Notes: generated from the letters alone by a model not told the origin. A stretch of DNA of 64,000 bases from Lycorma delicatula (GCF_047948215.1 NC_134455.1:161244575-161308574), one strand, 5' to 3'. Counted from the first letter of the stretch, positions 12,253 through 25,300 are shown. Made by a program: numbers and translations.

Positions 12253-13011
12253 GCATGAATATTTTATCACATCTTCAGGTTTTCTCAGTCCTTAAGGTTA
12301 ATTTGCACACATCAATAAAACATAATTGCTTCTGAAACATACATCCAGCACTTGTTAACTATTCAGATGGTAATAACAATATTTATAATTGTAAAATAAA
12401 CTAATGAAAAAGCTGACAAAGTATATTTCATGCTGAAATTTTCTGTTGAATATGTAATTTCATTTTTTTATTATAGGATATCAAAATACAGAATATAAAT
12501 GTTCTGTGTACAAAATTACGAACAAAGTATTTGTTTTAAATAGATAGCTGAAGCTGACTGAAATTGTCATCTAAAATTTATTCAAACATATTTTTTCAGT
12601 GTTAAAAAGACACTTGATTCTCCTCTGTATTAACCAGAAAGATAACAACACCTCTATCCTTTTTTACCTAAGCAGTTTTACAATGTTAGAATATTTTTTT
12701 TTATTTTTGAATTTACAGAATTTTACAGGGAATCAATTCTTCAACATAATTAATATTTTAATTTCCTATTAATTTTTTTCAGATTCCTATTCATTTTTAC
12801 ATCCATTAGTTACTCCCACTTTATACAGAAAAAGCCAAATAATAAGAATATTAATAATGTTGATTTAAAAAGAGTATCTCAAGACTTTAGAGCCAATAAT
12901 TTTGGAAAATAACTTTTAATTTATATTATATTGTTTTACTGTAGTACTTTAGTTCAATTGCTCAACTGCTGTTATTGCTTAGAAGGTAGACCACTTCTGA
13001 GCAATGATGCT

Positions 13012-13064
13012 ATTTATTTTATTTTATTTTATTTTATTTTATTTTATTTTATTTTATTTTATTC
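13012..13064. repeat. (ATTTT)n microsatellite
   Basis: About ten uninterrupted ATTTT units. Confidence 0.9.
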
Positions 13065-14039
13065 ATTCATTTTTTACAATGACCAGTAACACAGCTAATT
13101 AAATCAAAATAAAATTAGTTATAAATTTAATAGCATTTGTACCTAGATCCTTCAACAGCATAGGATGGCTGTTACAATAACTGGCAATTATAATTATCAT
13201 TAATCCAGCAGCAATGTGGTGTTTTGTTTGAAACACATGGCAAACCTCACAAAATAATATCCTGAAAATTGAATGGTGTGAAGTAAGATTGATATTCCTA
13301 TGGCTGAAGCCATTTTTAATAAACTGTTGTCAAAGTAAAAATAACTAATATTTATAAAAAGAAAAAAATTATTGTTTTCAACTTAAAACATTATATGTAT
13401 GTTGTTAATGAATAACAGCAGTAAAGAATATACTTCACTAAATTTATACTGAAAAATATGTTTGAATAAGTATTCTTTAAAAAACAACTTTCAAACCAAT
13501 ACACAAATAATATAAAAATAAGTTTTTCTTAACAAACAACATATGAATTGAATCTGAATAAAATGAAAAAATTTGTATTACAGGAGGCAATGTATAAAGA
13601 TTAGTTCAGAATGATATATTTAATAAAGATAGAAATAATAATAATAATAATAATAATATAAAAAGTAATAAATGTAGTTAAGATAAAAAATATTTATATT
13701 TTTAAGTTAATTAATTATAAAATTTAATAAAAAATCTAACACATCACTTTGCTACTAAAATCCTACAATAATACAATAAAGTACTGTACAAGACTAGGTT
13801 TGTTACAACATACAAGTAGCAAAATGACTAATTTTTATTCTCTGAAGAATTAATTACAAACCACTGCATTTCAATGCATTATGAAAGGTCTAATGAATAA
13901 AAAAATTATTAATTTTAAAATACATAATAAAATTGTACAAATAAAAGTTCATAAAAATTATATTATGAAAAATAAATAAATAAAAACAAAAAAAAATCAA
14001 TTATTTCTTAAATAAATAAAACTTGAGACAAAATATGGG

Positions 14040-14495
14040 AAAATAAGAAAAGTTGATAAATTCAAGTACTTAGGTGAAGTAACTGAAAATAATGTTCAGA
14101 AAAAGAAGCAGTAAGTCAAAGAATCAGCAAAATGAGACCAGCCTACCAGCTCACCAAACATCTAAACAACAAAAAATCTATTTCTTTCAATACAAATTTA
14201 AGACATATTACAGTAATTCAACCTGAAGCCCTTTATGCAGCAGAATGTTTAACCCTTAGTAGACATAGTGATCTAAGGTAAACTGAAAGTGGAAGAAAGA
14301 AAAATACTGAGGAGAATGTTGGGACCAATTAAAGAAAACGAATAGTTCCAAAGATGACATAACAAAGACATTGAAAAGACAACATACACACATCGAAAGG
14401 ATTACAGACACTATCAGAAAATCAAGAATTGCATTCTATGGATATCTACAAAGAATGGACCCAAACAGATATGTAAACAGAATTTTCACACATCT
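14040..14495 (+). pseudogene. Reverse transcriptase C-terminal remnant 1
   Basis: Combining frames, the text reads VDKFKYLGEVTENN, then ISKMRPAYQLTKHL, TVIQPEALYAAECLTL, LEVEERKILRRMLGP and RIAFYGYLQRMDPNRYV. This order (YLG, a basic helix, a PE-LYA-E-L motif, ER-ILR-LGP, then a GH-like RM motif) is the region after the RT catalytic domain in a common class of insect endonuclease/reverse-transcriptase LINEs. Stops and frameshifts are many. No RT catalytic motif remains. Orientation is clear; the clade (RTE-like or other) is uncertain. Confidence 0.65.
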
Positions 14496-14499
14496 CTGT

Positions 14500-15465
14500 G
14501 TGTGAACAAAAACCTTTCCAAAAAGAATTAATTGAATTTTGTGGTTCAAAGGGGCCTATTCGAAAAAAGAAAAAAATTGAAAATGTAAGAAGAATAAGGA
14601 AAGGTGGGAAAGATATATTATTTTCTTTTCAGAAAAAGAAATGGAATGAATTTTTATTAAATGATACGGAACATTGTCCTAAAGCATAATGTAGCTTTAT
14701 AAACCAGTAAATTTATCGACTAAATGAATTTAATTAAACAAAATAATTAACAAGTAACAGAAGAGATTGGAGAAATCACTAACATCAGAATTAGTCTGAA
14801 GGTAGAACACCTTATAATGATGATATAAAAATATCATGGTTATAGATATAACCAGAAATTAGTATTGCTACGATGCCCATTCAGTATAGTAAAAGAGGGA
14901 GGTCAAATGTATTTGATGCAGTTGCTGGTATTAATTATTCCTGTGATTTCTCATAACAGAAAATAAATATTAGTTATCTAATTTAATTTTTCTATTCAAA
15001 TGAGCATAACACTATTAAAATAAATTTACAGGATTAATAAGAAACCCAGGAAATAATAACAATATTATTGCTAAGGTAAGTAGCAGAGAATGAATAAAAT
15101 TAACAAGAAGAAACAGAAAAGACAGGAATAAACAAACTTTCTGAAAATGAGGTTGAAAAGTACGAGTTAATAAACAAAGCTGGAAAGACTGAATTTATAA
15201 TACATATATGTAAAGATACTCATAAACATGTGTACTGAAGAATAAAAAAGTGAAAAAATTGAGAAGAAACATATCATAATTGCAAAAAAAACAAAAGAAA
15301 GTATTTATTTGCTATATTCTGAATGACACTTTAAAGTAAGAAATTTTGTTAGGGAGAAATAAAAATAGTAATCGCTAAACAATGTTGAAATATTTGAAGG
15401 AAAAAGTTTAAAAAGTATCATTACTTTGAAATAAAACTGAAATTAATCTTTTTAAGATTTATATT
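14500..15465. other. AT-rich intergenic DNA, no gene seen
   Basis: A Lys-rich 63-codon ORF at 14498-14689 looks like low-complexity chance reading. Nothing else is supported. Confidence 0.45.
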
Positions 15466-15469
15466 ATTT

Positions 15470-15760
15470 CTGTGTACTGTTAAATTATATTTTAAATTCT
15501 ATTAATATAAACCACCTAGTACAGAATATTGAGACGACATATCTTATCTTAATTTTTCATGAAAGTACATTTGCAGAATCCTGCATCCTCAGTCATGATT
15601 GAAATATTAAATTAAACGTATCCTCTCATGACTGAGGAAGCAGAATCTCATGAAAGTACTTTCATGATAAAATTAAGGTTATGTATGTCATATCTCAACA
15701 TTCTGTACTAGATGGTTTACATTAATAGAATTTAAAACATGATATAACATTAAATTACCC
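15470..15760. mobile_element. Foldback element (about 290 bp)
   Basis: Two arms of about 130 bases face each other around a centre near 15610. Left: TTTAAATTCTATTAATATAA, then CTAGTACAGAATATTGAGA and TTCATGAAAGTAC, then TCCTCAGTCATGA. Right: the complement in reverse order, TCATGACTGAGGA, GTACTTTCATGA, CAACATTCTGTACTAG, ATTAATAGAATTTAAA. No ORF. Confidence 0.7.
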
Positions 15761-15813
15761 AAAACTTTAAGAGTTGCAGCTCCCTTAATCTTCTGATAAT
15801 TAGTTGTGTCTCT

Positions 15814-15906
15814 CCTATCAACATAGGAGATTAGAATAACATAGGAGTTTAGTCCTATCAACATAGGAGATTAGAATAACATAGGAGTTTAGTCCTATCA
15901 ACATAG
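15814..15906. repeat. 40-bp tandem repeat, 2.3 copies
   Basis: Units start with CCTATCAACATAGGAGATTA at 15814 and 15854, with a third partial unit at 15894. Each unit contains a small inverted repeat (CCTAT...ATAGG). Confidence 0.9.
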
Positions 15907-18900
15907 AATTCAGAGAATTCTACTTATATACATCTCTACATACAGATTTATTTATGCAGATTGTATGAGTAAAATAAAGGTCAGGTGTATTTATTTTTCA
16001 CTAAAGTGTACACACCAAAGTAAACTGCATGAAACTATCAAACTGAATGTCTGCCAATCAAGGTATTTATTTACAATGGCTGAATGTTTTAAAAACCTTA
16101 AGACACAGGACAGCCAGATGTTTTAGAACACTGAGGAGACAGAGCGGTACATTGATTGTCTGAATGACCAGTAGGTGGATATTTGTGGTGATAAATAATA
16201 TCTACACTTGGTAGCAAGTGGACACCATAACTTTGAATGTACTGTTGATTACAAATTTTATTACTGTTGTAATTACTACAGTTAATTACAAATTATGTGG
16301 TATTCAATGTTAATCAAACACAACAAAACATAAAACTAAGAAAGAAGAAATACTGTTCTCAGATTTAGACTGGTGTGCAAAAATAATGCTGTCAAGGATC
16401 TCTTAATGCAAATTCATATGTATTTATCAGAGATAGAAAATTATTACAAGTTTGTTTATTCTTCAATGATTACAGGTTCATAGCTAATAAGAATAATTTA
16501 TTTTTTAAGATGTGGACAAAATTAATTTTGTAATATAAAAATGCCAATCTGAAAATACCAATATTTGAAATCAAAATCTTCCAGATGAAAGGCAGAGATG
16601 CTCACCAACTGCCATGGAGTGGCAATAAAACAACAGTAATCTTAGTAGCCATGGTGACTAGTTTTGGTAGCTTGTGGTGAACAGTTTGGAAATCACTGAT
16701 TTAAAATAAAACATTATTAGTTTTCAATTATCAGTCACTATTTAAACATTCAAATCAATTATCAGTGGTGAATAAAAACTTATTGGCACAGCCATAAGGA
16801 ATCAACTATAACTCATTGCATACTTCAGATACAGTAGACTGTGGTAGACTAAAAATATAGATAGATTCATGAGACTATTATTATTGTTGACTTAAAACTA
16901 TAATTAAAAAGAATTAAAAACTACAGTACAACAATTGGTCAAGATTTTGAGAGAAGTATAACTTAGGTAAAAATAAAATAAAAACACAGAAAAAATGGAT
17001 TAGTGAATATTTAAACTTAAGAAATTAAAGAGATAAAAGCAGTGACTAAATGTTCATACAAAATTAGGAAAAATAGATATGTATTTAAAAAATTAAAAGA
17101 TAAAGAACAAAGTAAAAAAAAAACACAGATAGAACCTGGATGATTTACATTCAGGAGAGTAGAGATATTTAAAAAGTGGAACCGTAGAAACAGTAACACA
17201 AGCAAAAGGTTTTTTAAGTGAAAGAAGCTACCATCTACAGATCAGAATCATGATCTTTGATTAAAGAAGAATAGAGGAATATTCTTAACATAAAACTTGT
17301 AGATAAAAAGAAAAATAGTTGAAATAGTAAACACACAGTCTGATGATGCAAATATCAGAGTAGAATCAAATAAGTAGAAATACAAGTATGTAGAACCCTA
17401 TTCTCAAAAAATGACTCAAGGTAGATGAAAAGATTGATGGTGTCAACTTGATAAAAGACAAGATCTGATCTGTATTCATAGAATGGAAATAACTAGAAAA
17501 AAAAACAAACAATAACAACAAAATATTGTTAAATTGTGAAAGGATTAAAAATATATATACAAAAATTTGTTTTCTCTATAATTTTACATAATATGAAAAT
17601 ATTTCATACTCCAATTAGTATTACTTACTTCACTATATGTGCATTATAGAAACAAATGTGTACAATTCCTGATTGCAGTTACCTTAATACAAGAAAATTG
17701 ACTGTTAACATATGAAATAAGTAAAAACTAAATCATTATTTTATAATTTAACTTTTTTCTATAATATTGTTTCATATTATAATTTAATTTACTTTGAATT
17801 ATTTTACTGTTCTATTTACATTTTTGTAGTACAAAAATATTAATAACAATATTTTATAATGTACTCTGTTTATGAAAAAATATGTATCATAAAATCTTTC
17901 AGTTCTTTTTGTAATAAAAAAACAATATTAATAAAAACTTAAATGACGAATTCCTAGTTGTTCACTTAATGAAAAACCTTCTCAGTGCTTTGTGGTGACA
18001 AATTTTCTAATTAATGACAAATGAAACTTCTGAATATTTAAAAAAAATATATAACATTAGTCAACAGACATGGATGAAACAGTATACTGTACAAAACTGA
18101 GAATAATAATCAAGTAAAAACTACTAATGAGTATCAAATTACAATGTTTGAATAAAAACTGTATGCTCATAATAGATTAAAATTTATATAAATTTCTAAA
18201 ATTAAAATAGAAATGATTACTTTTGTAAAATATTTAAATTAAATATAAATTAGCATTAACAGCATAGCATGCCTATATAACTAGATTACCTAAATAAAAA
18301 AATATTATGATTACCGTGACAGTGGCATTTTTGTGTAATAAATGATGGAAATAAGCAAATGAGATGTTAGTTATGTAAATTATGTCATAATCACACTGTA
18401 TTATCATCACTTAGACATTAAAGTTAAAATCTAATTCCCTAGTCTTTGTAGTTCACGTAATGAAAATAAAAAATAGACAGAAATAAAATTTCTAGACAGA
18501 AATCAGCTGATAACATATCACAAATAAACAGAATCATCTTTACGCAATTACAGTTAAATTAAATCTTGGATGAGTCGGGTATCTTGGACATCAAAAGTAT
18601 CTTTAAGATTTATGAAACAGAATAGCAATTATTAACAAAATTTATTAATTTTTCTTTCTAATATTTGAAGTATTTTTTGATCTTCAAATATCTTAGTCAT
18701 CAAACTAATTTTTTTATCAATTATTATTTATTTAATTTTTATAATGATTATTTTACCTAGAATTTCAGCTTATTTTTTGGGAGATGTTATGTACAATTCA
18801 TTTCTTTCTTTTGCTTTCCACATCTTCATATACCATGAACTTAGCTGTTATTTATTTATTAATTATATTTTATTTTTTACATTATTATTATTATTATTAT

Positions 18901-19900
18901 TATTGTTGTTATTTATTATAAACTTAGCATTTATTAGTAATTTATTTTTCTTTCTTCAATAAAATATGATTAGATTTTTTTCTAATTTAATATTTTGATC
19001 TCAGATTTAGGAATCTTATCCACTCTTTCCTTCTTTCTTACCCCCTCTCTAGAACAACTATTTACTTTTAAGATTCTGAAAAATCATCAATCTTGGAACT
19101 AAAATAACAAGATTTATTGGTGCCATTTTATAGTGAAAGTAGACATCTGTTAAAAAGCAATGATTACATGTATGAAGCAACTGTTACTTAAGAAATTAAT
19201 TGACCAGATGGCTTGACAATCCTGTTTACAATGAAGTAAAATTATAGGATCAAACATTCACAGATATGATGAATAATTACACCTAAGTACAAAACTTTGT
19301 AACTTTACTGTAATGCTACTCAGATATATTTTTATATAAAGATAAACAATTATATAAATCACCAAAATATATATATTATATCACCTAAATCATCAAATAC
19401 ATATATGACATGGATAAATGGCAATTAAAGATTCCAAAAAAATAGTATTTTATAAATTATTTGTTCATTAAAAAAAAAAAAAAAAATCCGGAGCATTTGA
19501 TACACAAATAAATTAACACAATACAAATGATTTAAAATTTAAGTGAAAGAAAGCCATTATACAACAGACACCTGGTTAACTACAAAGATTATTCATATAC
19601 AACTTATTTCTAAGAATATTATGAATATATTACAAAGAAAAATATTTCTGAAACTAGATAAAAAATTCATGTCATATTGTCTAGAAAGATTTTTTTGAAG
19701 TATATAGTATATCCATCAAATGAGCAAAAGCAATTTAGACAAACATTACCAAATTGAATTCAGCTGTAAAACACAATATAAAGTTTTATCCATTTATAAC
19801 TCAGAAGTACGCTGTATGTTACTGATGAAAATATTTGAATTAATAAAAATATTTTCTTCAGTAAAATTTTGATTTTGAATTTCTATAACTGTTTTTCTTA
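15907..19900. other. AT-rich intergenic DNA, no gene seen
   Basis: No protein family recognised on either strand. (ATT)n at about 18882-18906 and homopolymer runs only. Confidence 0.5.
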
Positions 19901-19909
19901 ATATGTAGA

Positions 19910-20500
19910 AATTCAGGTGGCAGAATATAGTATGAAAATGAATCTTAGGAAAACAAAAGTAATCAGGACAGGATATGATAAGCTATCAATTGCCTATACA
20001 AAAGAAGGAACAACTGAACAAGTAAAATAGCAGATGTATTTAGATATGATATTAACAGAAAATTACGAAAGTTAAAACAAAACAAAAATTAGAAAAACAA
20101 TGGTTAAGGAGACATTTAATATAAAGAAACAGTTATTAAGTAGTAACATGAATTATGGAATTTGATTTCAACAAGTCTCTTGTGAAATGATATCTTTGGA
20201 TCGTACTTCTGAATTAATGTTAAACACTGACACTAAGAAAAAGAAAGTCTGAAAGCAATTGAAATATGGAGAGGATGAAGTAGTTTGGAGAAGATTAAAC
20301 AGGCAGACAGAAAGAAAAATAAAATAATGAACCTAATAAATAGTAAAGTAAATTGGCTGGACATATCATGAGAGGAAAAGAGTTGATTTAAAACAATGTT
20401 AGAAGGATCAAAAGGTGGAAAAAGAAAGGCCAGAAAGAGTAAAAATTATACATGATCTTAAAGAAAGGAAATGAGAGTTATTACAAACTAAAAAAATGGA
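19910..20500 (+). pseudogene. Reverse transcriptase C-terminal remnant 2
   Basis: Readable pieces: MKMNLRKTKVIRTGYDKLSI (RT thumb, the usual Asn-x-x-Lys-Thr-Lys-Val pattern), EQVK then YLDMILTEN, KETFNIKKQLLSSNMN, NLINSKVNWLDIS and RGKELI, followed by a basic KGQKE-type end. This is the ordering of the C-terminal third of insect endonuclease/reverse-transcriptase LINEs, of a different subfamily from the 14-kb remnant. Broken in every frame. Confidence 0.65.
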
Positions 20501-20519
20501 CCTTTAAAGAAAGATCTGA

Positions 20520-22540
20520 TTCATTCTTTTAATCTCTTTTCAATACACTTGAATTGATTCTTTAAACTGTGTTTGTTAGCTTCCTTATGATATAATGAGG
20601 AAGAATTCATCAAAAATCTACATCTAAATGAGGTCTTTTTAATTTTTGTAAGGAAGTAATAATTTTTTTAATAACTCAATAATTCTTCTCTGGAAAAAAA
20701 AGCTGAATTAATTACAGAGTAAATGAAAACAGTAACTATAATAATTTATATGTTTCTTGTTTATTATACTTTTTTCAGCTTGAGATATTCAGTACATTAA
20801 GTAAATACAGAATAGTAATTAAAATAACACTATCAGTTTTTGTAACATACAGGAATTGTCAATAATCCTGCAAACTTCATTATTACACAAATGTAATATC
20901 AAGAATTTGATGCTGAAATGTCAACAATATAAGATGATTTTGCTTTTATGTTCAACTGTATGTTACAACATCTAACTTTAAACAAATACATTATGCTTTA
21001 TTTAGTTTTTTCAGCAAGGACACTGGTTAGCATAGAACACAAGGTACCACTAAAAAGAGTGCCTGAAATCTATTTAACAACTGAAAATGTGATGGTAGTA
21101 CTAACGGTTTATGCTGGATTATATCATGCTGAATACACATGTTAATTATTTATGGTTTATGCCAGGGTCTGATTTTTTTTTGAAATGTTTATGTTCTTGA
21201 TTATAAGAGAAGTAAAGAAAATGGAATGTGTATTAAGATGTGCTTAAACAACTTTTTGGATAACTTTTTTGGATAACCAAAAAAAAATTTAAACAATATT
21301 TGGTGATGATCATTTGGGTGTAATGCATAATTACAAAGATATAAGTAGTCAAATATCAGTCTATGAAAATAAATATTCAAGTTATCTTAACCCTACTTGA
21401 TACCAGAAATGTCACCAAAGTTTGAAAGGCATCCTTGGAAAATGGATGCCAGTTGGCTGATGTAAACTTCCAAGTTATAGAACTACTATGGAAGGTTAGT
21501 TCTGAAGCAACTGTGGAAAGATACAAAGGAGAAACAGTTTGACATACAGGTATGTGGTATAGAGGTTTGATATACCTGTATGTGGTGCGACAAAAATTGA
21601 CTGTTCCACCATAATAATATGAATACATTTTTTAGTTACAAAGTACAGTTTAGCATCTGGAAACACATCATTCCCATTGATTTGTCTCCTGTGACTACCT
21701 CCTAATGTGAAATTTAATTTCAAAGGGTGAAGATTTGACTCCATTGATGAGATTAAGCGACATCTTCAAAAGCAATGAGCAGTGCTAGTGCAGTCACTCA
21801 ACAGTTCAATTTGAAGGTGATGCCAGTGAAAAAAAATTTAATGTAATTCTAACTGAACAATTCTTATAATTTTAAAAAACATCTTGGAATACAACTTCAA
21901 AACATTATAATTTTTTCTGTTTAAAAAATTCAAGACCTCTATAAAAGTTTAATGATAAATCTTTACAAAAATAATTCAAAAATTTATTTTATTACTAATT
22001 ACAAAATCAAAAGAATCACAAGCATTTATGATTTTTTATATATTTATTTTTTTTACATATTAGCAGAAGCAGTTTGAAAAATGTCCCAAAGGCATGTAAA
22101 TTACATTTACAAGCCAGAATTAATTTGATCAAACTTGTTAACAAAACTTTTTATTTGGATTATTCTGAATCCATCAATTACACAGACATATTTTTTTTAT
22201 GCATAATCAAATTTATATAACATAAAAATACTAAATTTAAAGTTACTATCATTTATAGGTCATTTTTATTATGTTAGTGAATCCACACCTTTTCATATTT
22301 ATAAAACAAAGGTTTGGTTTTGCATACAGCAACACAGATGTTTTGAATGATTCATATGTCAATAAATAACAAATAATAACTAAAGTAATGATAACATTTT
22401 AATAGTAATCATGAAGTAAGAACTTATAATAAAAGAGACATTTATTTATGTTATCTTAAAAGTAATTTTTATATTTTTGTTACACAACTAGGGATAACTT
22501 TAAGCTCAAAACCCATTCTTAAAAGCAGGAACAGATGAAT
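20520..22540. other. AT-rich DNA 3' of the SH2 gene
   Basis: No gene supported. A pair of near-identical 17-base blocks (GGTATGTGGTATAGAGG and ATACCTGTATGTGGTGC types) lies near 21548-21588. A short FDSIDEIKRH reading at 21735-21765 resembles a mariner transposase segment but is isolated. Confidence 0.4.
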
Positions 22541-22542
22541 TA

Positions 22543-22548
22543 TTTATT
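22543..22548 (-). promoter_or_regulatory. Candidate polyadenylation signal of the SH2 gene
   Basis: AATAAA on the minus strand about 220 bases after the stop codon. In such AT-rich DNA the hexamer is frequent by chance, and another lies at 22441-22446, so this is only a candidate. Confidence 0.25.
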
Positions 22549-22767
22549 AAACTGCAGACAACAATATATTATTGTTAATTAAATAATGTTCAACAACAAT
22601 ACTCTGATAACAAGTTTAGTATAACGTTTATAATTAAACACAAAAAAAAAAAACAACTAGACACAATAAATTTATCCTTATTATTCAGCTACAGCATTGT
22701 CCCATATCAAAGATATTATTAAATAAAATGTTTTTCCTAGATGAGCAATGCTTAGCTGAATTTTTGG

Positions 22768-22977
22768 TTAGACATTAAGGTCTGCCATCATTTTTCTGAA
22801 GTCGGCCAGTGTATTGTAATCAGGATCAGAATCGATGTCAGCAAAATCCTTATTTGAATCAGACTTGGCAAAGCTCGGGTTGTAACGACTAAGCGACAAT
22901 GGACATGGTAATAATTCAGGCATCACAGAATGGTGTGTTATAAGAGCAGTCAATGTGCTGAATTCTTTTGTAAATCC
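22768..22977 (-). CDS. SH2 adapter gene, terminal coding exon
   Basis: Last coding exon: acceptor TTTTTTCAG, 69 codons and a stop. It continues the preceding exon in phase 0 with GFTKEF, then THHSVMPELLPCPLSL, the typical end of an SH2 domain (helix B, His-Ser, closing Leu-Pro-Cys strand). This makes the whole SH2 about 94 residues (198-291 of the partial protein). A 40-residue tail follows with an acidic patch (DFADIDSDPDY) and ends in a short Met/Leu-containing helix-like segment. There is no PTB domain after the SH2, which argues against a canonical tensin. The intron separating this exon from the previous one is 20,671 bases and full of transposons. The methionine inside the exon is not a start; the reading frame enters from the acceptor at its right edge. 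Confidence 0.92.
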   Translation of the reverse strand, partial: GFTKEFSTLTALITHHSVMPELLPCPLSLSRYNPSFAKSDSNKDFADIDSDPDYNTLADFRKMMADLNV

Positions 22978-23870
22978 CTGAAAAAAGATGAATATTAAAT
23001 TAAGTTAGAGTATAAAATTACATAGGCTAAAACAGAATGCTATACAAAAATGTGAGCTGACACAATTATGTTGATAAATGGGAATTACAGATAAACAAAG
23101 ATTTTTTTAAAAATAAATAAATTAAAACAACCAAATTTAATGAATTTTAACAAGAACAATGATTGTTATTGATGGATAAATTTAATTAAAAAAAAAAAAA
23201 ATCGAGCAGTCACTTAATTTATTTTCTCAATAATGGTAGACAATCAAATGAAAACTATTAAAATTAAATTTTAAAGACAAACTAACCTTCTGAAGCCAGG
23301 GTTAAGGTTATATGTATCTGTTGCCATCATCAATACATGTTGGGAAAAACTCTCAGCACAATCCCTATAATATCAATTAATAGCACACTGTGTGTTTAAA
23401 TCTACATGTTATTAAAATAAATGCCAAAATGTTTACAAGTAGAACTGAATTGTGAAATATTATCGCATCAAAATAAGTACACTTATGATAAGCTTTTATA
23501 TATTAAATGAGTAATTGAATGATTTATCACATTTTCTAAAAATTTAAATTAAATTCTAAAAAGAGATCAGCATGGTATTTTTTATACTAGTCGTAAATAA
23601 ACAGTAACACACTACTTCTTTTACAGGAATAATAATATTATATACTAATGGATTGTTCTCATCCCTTGTCACAATACCTTATCATATACAATAAACAAAA
23701 ATTAAAAGAAATGCAAAAATTCAATTATTGGATAAAAACAGTGATCCAGAAGGAATTTATAATAACATGTTTCTAAACAAGAAGTAAAACTCATTTGTCC
23801 TGATATCCACTAACAGATGATTATAAAACCAAAGCACCGACAAGTCTTGTCACATGATGCATTTAGTGTC
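22978..23870. other. Start of the 20.7-kb last intron (3' side), no feature seen
   Basis: AT-rich intron sequence next to the terminal exon; only short A/T runs. Confidence 0.5.
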
Positions 23871-24311
23871 ATTGGAAACAGCTATTAAAAACGGTTTCCT
23901 ACTACTCCAGCGTCTTGTCGCTATCTTCTTTGATATCAGGAAGGTGTTCGACACACCCTGATGACGTGGTATTCTAGACACTCTCAAAGAATGGGGAGTC
24001 AGGAGCAATATGCTTGCTTTTATTAGGGAGTTTTCTCAATGACCGAACTTTCTGTGTTCATGTTGGAAATTCTCTCTTGGGTAGCGCCCATTTGGAGAAT
24101 GGAGTACCTCAAGGAAGTGTATTAAGTGCTACTTTATTTTTTATAGCCATCAACGGTATAACTACATATGTGCAGACGCTCGTTTCATATTCTTTATTTC
24201 TTGTTGATTTTGCTGTATATACTGCATCCCATTCACCAACCACTGCCGAGAGGCAACTACAGAACACTACATCTCGCCTTGAAGCTTGGTCCAAGCTTCA
24301 CAATTTAACCT
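23871..24311 (+). pseudogene. Non-LTR retrotransposon RT domain, 5'-truncated
   Basis: Starts within the RT: VAIFFDIRKVFDTP (motif A, one catalytic Asp kept), RGILDTLKEWGVRSNMLAFI, REFLNDRTFCVHVGN, ENGVPQGSVLSATLFFIAI (motif B), then SYSLFLVDFAVYTASH where the catalytic YxDD box should be; the second Asp is replaced by Phe, so the enzyme is inactive. RLEAWSKLHNLTL follows and is then cut by the SINE. Stops near 23960 break the frame. With the downstream RNase H it belongs to the I-group (I/Nimb/LOA-type) LINEs. It lies on the strand opposite to the host gene. Confidence 0.75.
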
Positions 24312-24624
24312 TATTTTTCTTGTTTCACGGGAATTACTGTTCAGGTATTACTTCACAGGATGAATGAGGAAGATGATATGTATGAGTGTAGATGAAGTGT
24401 AGTGTTGTACAGTCTCAGTTCGACCATTCCTGAGATGTGTGGTTAATTGAAACCCGACTACCAAAGAACACCGGCATCCACGATCTAGTATTCAAATCCG
24501 TATAAAAATAACTACTAGGTCTTGAACGCTGGAACTCTCGACTTCTAAATCAGCTGATTTGGAAGTCAAGAGTTCCACCACTAGACTAATCGCGTTCACC
24601 ACTAGACCAACCCGGTTCGTTAGT
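24312..24624 (-). mobile_element. SINE copy B, inserted in the I-type element
   Basis: Same family as 1898-2182, reversed. Flanked by imperfect target duplications (TTCACAATTTAACCT at 24297-24311 and TTCACATTTTAACCT at 24625-24639). The head (right end) has the box A text twice: CACCACTAGA occurs at two places 25 bases apart. Between head and body lies a 46-base palindrome (24531-24576) centred on AAATCAGCTGATTT. The body contains ATCCACGATCTAGTATT (complement of the family signature), and the A-rich tail is at the left end. Confidence 0.8.
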
Positions 24625-24639
24625 TCACATTTTAACCTG

Positions 24640-25300
24640 AGAACACAAAATGTGTAGTCTTTTCTCGCCTGCGGGACCCCTTTATTCCACAAGTCTTTCT
24701 AATTGGAGAGCTAATTGCTATCATTCTTTCTATCAGATTTTTAGTTTTTTGATAGCTGCCTTAAGTGCGTCAAATACATTAAAGAATTAAAAACGAGGTG
24801 TTCCAAACTTTTAGATATGCTGCGAGTCCTTAGCAATACCAACTGGGGTGCCGATCGGTCGTGTATGTTGCGTTTTTACTATTCCTTGGTTCGTTCCCGT
24901 TTGGATTATGGTTGTGTCTACACTTCAGCGAGTAATACCGTGCTTAAAATAGATGCTGTACATCATGATTTCCTTCGGCTTGCTACAGGTACTTTTAGAT
25001 CAAGCATCCTTTTTGACTGCGGTGAGCCGTCACTTTGGGATAGACGGAACCAGGTATTATGATGTTATTTTACCCGACTTAAGGGCGGGTAAAATAACAT
25101 GATCAAGTCACCCGGTTTTTGACGTAGTTCTTGGAAATACTTATTATCGAAGATATGAAGACCGTCGACGTTGTACTGTACCTAGGTGTTCGTACCCGAA
25201 CCTTCACACCTTCTATATTTTCTATATATCCATGTTCATATCTTCCGTGGACAATCAACCTTATAAATTTTATGTTTGAGCTAACGAAATACAATAAAGA
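24640..25300 (+). pseudogene. I-type retrotransposon, RT thumb and connector
   Basis: After the SINE the reading resumes as EHKMCSLFSPAGP, KELKTRCSKLLDMLRVLSNT, WGADRSCMLRFYYSLVRSRL, DYGCVYTSASNTVLKIDAVH and FLRLATGTFRSS. These are the standard C-terminal RT/thumb segments (leucine-rich helix, Asp-Tyr-Gly, the HH-x-x-LR-x-x-TG block) of I- and Jockey-type LINEs. The frame is open from 24817 to 25062, then decays through 25300. Confidence 0.75.

Larger units (their letters stand above)
11219..14030. other. AT-rich intergenic DNA with microsatellites
   Basis: No coding text. Contains a (TA)n block flanked on both sides by TATTGTATATACACACA (12144-12252), an (ATTTT)n array (13012-13064) and an (AAT)n run (13633-13657). 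Confidence 0.5.

Noticed and set aside
15814..15906. CRISPR-like array
   Set aside because: Head-to-tail 40-bp repeats without spacers; a simple tandem repeat in a eukaryotic genome.
21377..21790. Possible mariner remnant (FDSIDEIKRH-like text)
   Set aside because: One short motif with no supporting motifs in order; could be chance.
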